Shown here: piece after piece, positions 54,093 through 59,209 of the stretch | How the letters are laid out: each line of letters begins with the position of its first letter | Numbering within the stretch: the stretch's first letter is position 1 | NCBI GenBank assembly: GCA_013204595.1 | Contig: JABMNK010000011.1 | Location: forward strand, 1-59,209 | Length of the DNA: 59,209 nucleotides | Direction: 5' to 3' | Source: Flammeovirgaceae bacterium | Lineage (GTDB): Bacteria; Bacteroidota; Bacteroidia; Cytophagales; Cyclobacteriaceae | Notes under the pieces: model-generated | Seen by the model: the letters and a program-made list of their open reading frames with translations, nothing else | The model's database searches: none | Told to the model about the DNA's origin: nothing | Program-made: the position numbers and the translations under genes

Positions 54093-54607
54093 AACGTGAC
54101 TTTTACAAATTTGAAAGTAGCGGATTTGGTTATTGAACCATCATTGGATTGATAGCTAAGTTTTATAAAATAGAGACCATCAGAAAAAGCGGCCATGTCA
54201 AATTCTTGTTGAAAGTATTCATTGTAACTATTCTGGCTGTTGTAGTGTATCTTACCAGAGAGGCTCATCAAGTTTATTTGTATCAATCCGGGCAGGGTTA
54301 AGTTACCTTTGATGGTGATATATTTTGCAGCGGGGTTGGGAAACAAGCTGAAGTCAAAGTCTTCCCCAGAATAGAAAAAACTCAAAGATTGAAGAAACCC
54401 TGTATTCAAAGAAAGTCCTGCCGCGGTTAAATCAGCAATGGAAACCATTTCGCCCACACTATAATCCAAAGAAAAGGTACTAGTTTTGGTTTGTGCTCCC
54501 AGAGTATTGAGGGTTTGGGGACTGATACTTTGGGCGCTCACTCCATAGGCGATAAATAAGAGAAGGATTAATAAGGAATGGGGCCTTTTTAAGTATCGTA
54601 AAATCAT
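54089..54607 (-). CDS. Secreted protein with T9SS sorting domain
   Basis: This 172-residue protein has a signal peptide cut after 'GVSAQ'. A short domain follows ('QTLNTLGAQTKTSTFSLDYS'), then 'FSLFPNPAAKYITIKG', the start of a type A sorting domain, to the end ('GLYFIKLSYQ'). It is exported by T9SS. ATGA overlap with the S74 gene suggests they are made together, perhaps as anchor and fibre. Confidence 0.88.
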   Translation of the reverse strand: MILRYLKRPHSLLILLLFIAYGVSAQSISPQTLNTLGAQTKTSTFSLDYSVGEMVSIADLTAAGLSLNTGFLQSLSFFYSGEDFDFSLFPNPAAKYITIKGNLTLPGLIQINLMSLSGKIHYNSQNSYNEYFQQEFDMAAFSDGLYFIKLSYQSNDGSITKSATFKFVKVTL

Positions 54608-54927
54608 ATGGTATCTACACTTACCTCAATCTATTTTTTGATAGATTACAAGTTAATATTGTTTTAGAAAAGCAAATAAATTCTATTTTTGCAGAACAAA
54701 TAAGTATTATTTCGTTATAAATGATTCAACTATTTTTTGAAACAAATAACTTGACTTTTACAATATTGTTAAAAAACCCACTAACTTTTTTTTAATGGGT
54801 GCTCCTAGGACGGTTTAGTTTGCTAGAAACGTCAATAGTTTCCCTCTTTGAGCTATAGGGAGAACAATTCTTGACGGCATCAAGATGATTTTTATTATTT
54901 TTTACTCAAAAAGCTAATCGGGATGAT
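54608..54927. other. 320-base AT-rich intergenic region
   Basis: No gene of acceptable length or codon pattern is visible on either strand. It presumably holds the promoter of the T9SS/S74 operon on the minus strand. I could not point to a clear -33/-7 pair. Confidence 0.4.
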
Positions 54928-54951
54928 AAAAAGCCCAAAAAAAGGCTTTTT
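54928..54951 (-). terminator. Hairpin terminator
   Basis: AAAAAGCC and GGCTTTTT form an 8-bp stem around an 8-base loop, 13 bases past the end of the frameshifted membrane-protein gene at 54964-55356, which supports that being a real transcription unit. Confidence 0.7.
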
Positions 54952-54963
54952 ATGGATCATTAT

Positions 54964-55356
54964 CTAAATTGAATTATTTTTCATTGGCATTTTCCCATGA
55001 AAAATCATGTCGATCACGCCGAGGGGAAGAAGGGTCAAGATGGCATGATTAATGATGTTTAAATCATGGACCGATTGGAGTATAATGCCATATGAATACC
55101 CACATAATTGATCAAGGCAATCCCGATATACATTTTGATGGAGTTATCTTTTATGGCTTCAGACCCATCATACAGTATTAGGCTACTTGGGCGGTAGTCA
55201 AAAATACGAAAAGTCATGGTTGATGCTGTAGGAATATAATTTGGCAACAACCACTAGTATGCCATATAAAAACACCCCAACTAAGAAGCGCACCCACCAC
55301 AGAAAGCAAGGTGAACGTGACCTTGGATCAAAAAAAGGTAAAAGAAAACTTTCCAT
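54964..55356 (-). pseudogene. Small membrane protein gene with two compensating frameshifts
   Basis: From ATG 55356 the frame reads 'MESFLLPFFDPRSRSPC', then a helix 'FLVGVFLYGILVVVAKLYSY', and stops at TGA 55198-55200. In the next frame, 55059-55250 reads 'FRIFDYRPSSLILYDGSE' and a helix 'MYIGIALINYVGIHMALYS'. The first frame then returns with 'NIINHAILTLLPLGVIDMIF' and ends at TAG 54964-54966. Joined, this makes about 130 residues with three or four membrane segments. The full length is a multiple of three. The family is not recognised. It is decayed or has two sequencing errors. Confidence 0.5.
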
Positions 55357-55450
55357 GAGATTTATATTGACTCTGTAATGAAATAGTCGATAAATACACG
55401 AAGCTTATTTGGATACGGGCCTGAAGGAGAACCCTACTTTTTGGCAGGAG

Positions 55451-56194
55451 CTATCGGACCATCTTTATCAATCTCAAGGTGACACTTTCTCTAAGATCGC
55501 GTACAGCCATCATCGCTTGATGGTCTTTATCGGCATCCATAGCAGGTGCAGATACATGATTGATAAAATCTGAATATTTGGCATACCAATCAAGGGTCAG
55601 GTAATTCCAGTCTAGATTGGTGCCATATTTATCTACTCTTTTTTGTAAATTCCAGCCAGATCTTAAATCACCTTGGGGTAGCCCCTCTTTGACAAGATTA
55701 ATTTCCATGGTCTCGTAGGTCTTGAATTTCCCTTCTTTGACCATCATGAAATTCATGGTCATAAATTCATCAATAAAAATCCCGGTTTTGCTAGCGCTCT
55801 TGATGTTGGTGACCATATAATCACCAATGATGTCTCTGCTTTCAATATTACTTTTGTAAAATTCGGCTAGGTCACTGTCGGTCATATAGGGAAAAACTTT
55901 TTGCATATTGACTCCAGAATATAGACTGTCCATTTTGGAAATATCCATTAACGTCACAACGACATGACTGAAGGGTGTTTGGCGCGCATTGACGACTTCC
56001 CAAACGTCCCAACCCTCAATGATGCCATCTTCGATTCTTTGTTTGTGTAGTTTGGCAAATTTTTCTAGGAGGTTTTCGCGATAATTTCCACCTTCTTTGG
56101 CCTTGATAAAAGTATATCTTAAATGGGTTGAATTATCTTGACCCAACCCATCGAGACAAATCAGTAGGGAGATCAAGAGGATAAATTGTTTCAT
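55451..56194 (-). CDS. Secreted paralog C, inferred doubled alpha/beta-barrel
   Basis: The ATG at 56194 (MKQFILLISLLICLDGLG) gives a 247-residue protein with a signal peptide. The halves are 'LRYTFIKAKEGGNYRENLL' to 'IIEGWDVWEVV', and 'FMTMNFMMVKEGKFKTYETM' onward. The C-terminal 'VDKYGTNLDWNYLTLDWYA' recurs in the remnant at 41674-41910. Related to paralogs A and B. Secreted, function unknown, own transcript. Confidence 0.72.
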   Translation of the reverse strand: MKQFILLISLLICLDGLGQDNSTHLRYTFIKAKEGGNYRENLLEKFAKLHKQRIEDGIIEGWDVWEVVNARQTPFSHVVVTLMDISKMDSLYSGVNMQKVFPYMTDSDLAEFYKSNIESRDIIGDYMVTNIKSASKTGIFIDEFMTMNFMMVKEGKFKTYETMEINLVKEGLPQGDLRSGWNLQKRVDKYGTNLDWNYLTLDWYAKYSDFINHVSAPAMDADKDHQAMMAVRDLRESVTLRLIKMVR

Positions 56195-56411
56195 AGTATA
56201 CAAGATTATATTTGGTTGGAGGACAATAATAGACCAAAAAGATATTTTTTTTTGCTCATTTTGATAAAAGGAAAAAAAAGCCTTTAGAGATGCTTTATAT
56301 CAATTTTGAGGTCTATTGATTAGGCGTATTGCTCATTTGAGTAGTAGATGCGTATGAGCTGCTGAGCGCTGAATTGAGTAAATGGATTTAAATAGTTCAG
56401 CTCAATCCCAT

Positions 56412-56443
56412 AAAAAAAGGCGACTTAAAAGTCGCCTTTTTTT
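56412..56443. terminator. Strong hairpin terminator
   Basis: AAAAAAAGGCGACTT and its exact complement are separated by AA, with T-runs on both sides. It lies 46 bases past the end of the gene at 56490-57212. Confidence 0.92.
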
Positions 56444-56489
56444 ATTCATCTTCAGACATTTCAATAAGCGCAGTACCAGAGGTACTTGA

Positions 56490-57212
56490 TTATTTCACAA
56501 GCGTTCTGATTTCATCGTACCTACCGTCGGTATAGGTCTCAAGTACATCTGCGATGTCTCTTCTCCAACTACCCATGCCATTGATTTCCTCATAACTGGC
56601 AGCAAAATTTTCAGGAAGGCCATTGCCCTTTTCAAATCGCGTAAATGACTTAAAGGGATATACCAATGAGATATCTTCTCCATTTTCAGAGCGGAAGGGG
56701 CTGACGTATACCCGACGTACTATGGATGCATTTGTGGCGACTAGTACCTCTTTGATTTTGGTGATGGCCTCCAGTACTTTCGCCATACTATTGGCTTTAT
56801 TGTTCAATTTGAAGGTTCTGATCAAAAGGTAATCTGAACTACCAAATTCGGCTGGAGTATAACTGGCCTCCCAGTGAAGTTGTGCATGCTTAATCTTTTC
56901 ATCCGTGATGTAGCTTTGGATATTTTTACCCCAATCTGCCATGTGTGCGGCATCAGGTTGTTGGTCTAAATCAGCATAGGTCATAGGCCCATCTAACCAA
57001 ACAAATTTTCCGGAATTGGGTCCGCTCAATATGCTGTACAAGGTAGCGGTGCTTTTGCCCTTGCTGTGGTATTTGGCATTGTGCAATTTGACCCCCTCCA
57101 TCAGTTTGCCTTCCATTTGTTTAATGGGTGTCAAGATGATGTTTTCGTAAATAGTCGTTTCTTGTGCCAATGAGGCAGTAGAACACAATAGAAAAAGGAT
57201 AATTAATCTCAT
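56490..57212 (-). CDS. Secreted paralog D
   Basis: This 240-residue protein has a signal peptide ('MRLIILFLLCSTASLAQ'). It shares the family layout with 'NIILTPIKQMEGKLMEGVKL', 'YLLIRTFKLNNKANSMAKVL' and 'SFTRFEKGNGLPENFAASYE'. Similarity to paralogs A-C is weak and mostly in pattern. It lies 33 bases downstream of paralog E and probably shares its transcript, ending at the strong terminator. Confidence 0.7.
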   Translation of the reverse strand: MRLIILFLLCSTASLAQETTIYENIILTPIKQMEGKLMEGVKLHNAKYHSKGKSTATLYSILSGPNSGKFVWLDGPMTYADLDQQPDAAHMADWGKNIQSYITDEKIKHAQLHWEASYTPAEFGSSDYLLIRTFKLNNKANSMAKVLEAITKIKEVLVATNASIVRRVYVSPFRSENGEDISLVYPFKSFTRFEKGNGLPENFAASYEEINGMGSWRRDIADVLETYTDGRYDEIRTLVK

Positions 57213-57244
57213 TTGGTTTATTGATTTAGTTGATAAAATTTAAC

Positions 57245-57927
57245 TTAATTCCAGCTTTTGGCCAGTTTTCTTGTCATGGTTTTGATTTCTTTCATCTCTC
57301 CACGGTCTTTTAAGTATTTGTCCCAAGCCATGGATTCTTCTTTGGTGACATTGGGGTCGGATCCCAGAAGATCCTTCAGATTGCTCCTTTCTACCAGGGT
57401 ATAATGGGTAATGCCATCTTCCCTTCCGCTTATTACGGTCCCTATAGCCCGATAATTACTTTGCTTATTGGTTGCCCATAGCGCTAGTGCAGCGGCATTT
57501 CGCTTAGCTGAATTCTCGACATGATCAAGCATCAAATATTCAATATTGTCTTGATTCGGCTTGCCAGTCGAAATATCACCCCTTCCGGCATAGCGGCCTC
57601 TAGGTTCCATATGATTTCTTATCTTCTCCAGCATGAGAGAAAAATCAGCATTTCTTGGAAAGTTACTGGTCTCATTTAGATCATCAATAGCTCCTATTAC
57701 CTGAAAGGTATGGGTTACGTCCGAGCTCCCATTGAACATCATTCTATATAGGTTGTAAGTGATGCCGGAGGGAATGTTTTCCGGATTTGAAAAATAATCG
57801 TCTAAAATCTGAATGATGGTGGATTCATTTTCGATGGGCACATGCCAATCATAATCCATCCAGGCGGGTTCTTGTGCTTGGGCACTAAAAATACAAAGTG
57901 TTGTAAAAAAGTAAGAAGTAATTTCAT
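57245..57927 (-). CDS. Secreted paralog E, frameshifted in its signal peptide
   Basis: The open part (57245-57859) lacks a signal peptide. An ATG at 57927 reads MKLLLTF, and the missing leader then continues in the next frame: 'TTLCIFSAQAQEPAWMDYDW'. The break falls on a run of six A/T at 57905-57910; one extra base restores a 227-residue exported protein. The mature part includes 'WHVPIENESTIIQILDDYF' and 'QDNIEYLMLDHVENS'. This may be true inactivation, slipped-strand switching or an error in the sequence. Confidence 0.68.
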
Positions 57928-57995
57928 GATTTATGTAAGGTTAAGTTGTTAAGCAAAATAACTCAATTTTTTAATATGCCAAAACATAATGAGGA

Positions 57996-58368
57996 TTATG
58001 TTTTGGTTTGGTCTGTGTAGGTTTTGAGGTAAGAGGACTGATGATCTACGTTTCTAAAATAGATCCAAGCGCTGGCTCCATTGCTCATTGTAATTTTTTT
58101 GCGTTGGTAGACCCGTGGGTGTTCTTCCAAAGCATCTATTTTTATCAGGGTACTGGTGTCTATTTCAAATAGATCAACCACGATTTGATGCCCTTCTCCA
58201 TTGAAGGGAAGTAGACAAGGATAACCAACTATCACAAGTCTGTATTTTTTGAGGGTAGTAACACGTCCGAGATAGGTGGCGTTTTGTAAATCGGAGAGGT
58301 AATTACCAAATCCTTTTTTCAATGTCCCGTAGACGGCCAGTAGGTATTTTTTTTTCGGTTCTTGGCAT
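57996..58368 (-). CDS. Gamma-glutamylcyclotransferase-like protein, frameshifted near its start
   Basis: The fold is clear: 'YLLAVYGTLKKGFGNYL' is the substrate-loop motif and 'KIDALEEHPRVYQRKKI' holds the likely catalytic Glu. The ATG at 58366-58368 (MPRTEKK) is out of frame with the rest across a run of nine A/T at 58347-58355; removing one base joins them into about 124 residues. In-frame alternative starts lie only past the YGTL motif, so the short ORF from 58322 would be non-functional. The family releases 5-oxoproline from gamma-glutamyl compounds. Confidence 0.72.
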
Positions 58369-58543
58369 AAAGGATTTAATGATATTTGTGCTATCTTCCC
58401 TGAGTTAAAAGGATGTTGGCTTTATTTCACCGATCAATCAATTTGTTTTTTAAAGGCGGGGCAAAAGTCATTTTTTTGTTCTAAATTGTTTCTCTTCTAC
58501 TAGAAATTTATCGTTGATAATTGTTTTAAATAAAAATATTACT

Positions 58544-59209
58544 ATGCGAATTTTGTCTGTACTAATGCTCTTGAGCTTTCAATTAACGGCCCAAGAATTG
58601 CCTGCTCGTTGGGATGAACTTACGGCGACGGATTGGCCGGTGGCACTTGAAAAATCCAATAAAACGTGTATTTTGCCTATTGGCATACTAGAAAAACATG
58701 GCCCGCATGCACCGATAGGTTCGGACCTGATCCACGTCCGTGAATGGTCGGCAAGGGCTACAAAAAAAGAATATGCCGTGGTTTTTCCAGATTATTTTTA
58801 TGGTCAAATAAATGAGGCCAAACAGCAATTTGGTACTTTTTCGTTGCCTAGTAAGCTGGTATGGGAATTGTTGGATGCCACTTGCGAGGAGATTGCCAGG
58901 AATGGATTTGATAAGATTGTTATTGTCAATGGGCATGGGGGGAATCCACAACTCATCAGGTATTTCATTCAATCACAGCTAGAGCGTAAGCGAGATTACG
59001 CAATATATTTTTTCGACCCTACGTTGCCAGCCGAGGTCATGGCCAAGGCGGGACAAATACGTAAATCTGACCCAAAAGGCGATCAGCACGGAGGCGAAAA
59101 CGAAACATCTTCCTTGTTGTACTTGCGACCTGATTTGGTAAAGATGGAGACAGCCACTATTGAATCAGGGGCAAATCAAAAAAGACTGGATTTAAATCCT
59201 GATTTATAT
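58544..59209 (+). CDS. Secreted creatininase-family amidohydrolase, 3' end outside the window
   Basis: The frame from ATG 58544 is open to the window edge (222 codons). A signal peptide (RILSVLMLLSFQLTAQ) precedes the creatininase fold. 'CILPIGILEKHGPHAPIGSD' gives the Glu/His/Asp metal ligands, 'IVIVNGHGGNPQLIRYF' the NGHGGN motif, and 'GDQHGGENETSSLLYL' the last His/Glu. Most relatives are cytoplasmic, so export is notable. It would open cyclic amides or similar bonds outside the cell. Substrate unknown. Confidence 0.9.
   Translation, partial: MRILSVLMLLSFQLTAQELPARWDELTATDWPVALEKSNKTCILPIGILEKHGPHAPIGSDLIHVREWSARATKKEYAVVFPDYFYGQINEAKQQFGTFSLPSKLVWELLDATCEEIARNGFDKIVIVNGHGGNPQLIRYFIQSQLERKRDYAIYFFDPTLPAEVMAKAGQIRKSDPKGDQHGGENETSSLLYLRPDLVKMETATIESGANQKRLDLNPDLY

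Overview
This window is a chromosomal piece from a member of the Bacteroidota, probably a marine or otherwise aerobic cytophagia- or saprospiria-like organism. The evidence is a SecD-SecF fusion, type IX secretion (T9SS) C-terminal sorting domains on two secreted proteins, promoter -7 elements of the TAnnTTTG type, a kynureninase of the group's usual form, and many short Sec-exported or lipoprotein genes. It is AT-rich, has no rRNA, tRNA, CRISPR array or transposase that I can see, and most transcription units are small.

Layout. 1-5.7 kb (minus): a WG-repeat exported protein cut by the window edge, then a dnaE-type error-prone polymerase followed by dinB with one base between them, with a perfect palindrome over the dnaE start codon. 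5.9-8.6 kb (minus): an orphan TakP-like TRAP binding protein overlapping a secreted amidase. 8.9-15.1 kb: clpB, a thioredoxin-like lipoprotein, a PLP decarboxylase with a VOC protein, and an unlisted 55-residue CxxC-tailed microprotein. 15.1-15.5 kb: debris of a GH113-like glycosidase. 15.7-32.7 kb: housekeeping genes (secDF, udk, rdgB, an FKBP-like lipoprotein, nrnA, ndk, scpA, dxs, kynU, an M19 dipeptidase, an ArsR regulator overlapping a YjjG-type phosphatase, and a pruA-type dehydrogenase).

32.75-38.4 kb is the most unusual part. A multiheme cytochrome c gene (minus strand) is dead: stop codons, a frameshift inside a haem motif, and a 4.4-kb block of five genes inserted in its middle. An 18-bp direct repeat flanks the block. 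The block holds a sulfite-oxidase-type molybdoenzyme, a membrane-anchored monohaem cytochrome, a rhodanese whose active-site segment is lost by a frameshifting deletion, a sterol-desaturase-type lipid hydroxylase, and a divergent membrane protein behind a Crp/Fnr-like palindrome. Each end of the block is a hairpin terminator. It looks like a transferred sulfite-oxidation cassette without its own recombinase.

38.5-47.4 kb: a SEC-C zinc-motif membrane protein, a large CotH/lamin-tail T9SS protein, and an AraC regulator divergent from a catabolic operon (PhyH-type dioxygenase, SDR, Dabb lipoprotein, sodium/solute symporter). 47.5-58.4 kb (mostly minus): a tandem pair of small lysine-rich exported proteins, a family of about five secreted proteins of roughly 230-260 residues that look like doubled alpha/beta-barrel domains, a phage-tail-fibre-like S74 surface protein with five near-identical DNA repeats in an operon with a T9SS protein, a frameshifted small membrane protein, and a frameshifted gamma-glutamylcyclotransferase. 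The window ends in a secreted creatininase-family gene (plus).

Several genes carry single-base or small indel lesions, two of them in homopolymer runs. These could be real decay, phase variation or sequencing error, and only reads can decide.
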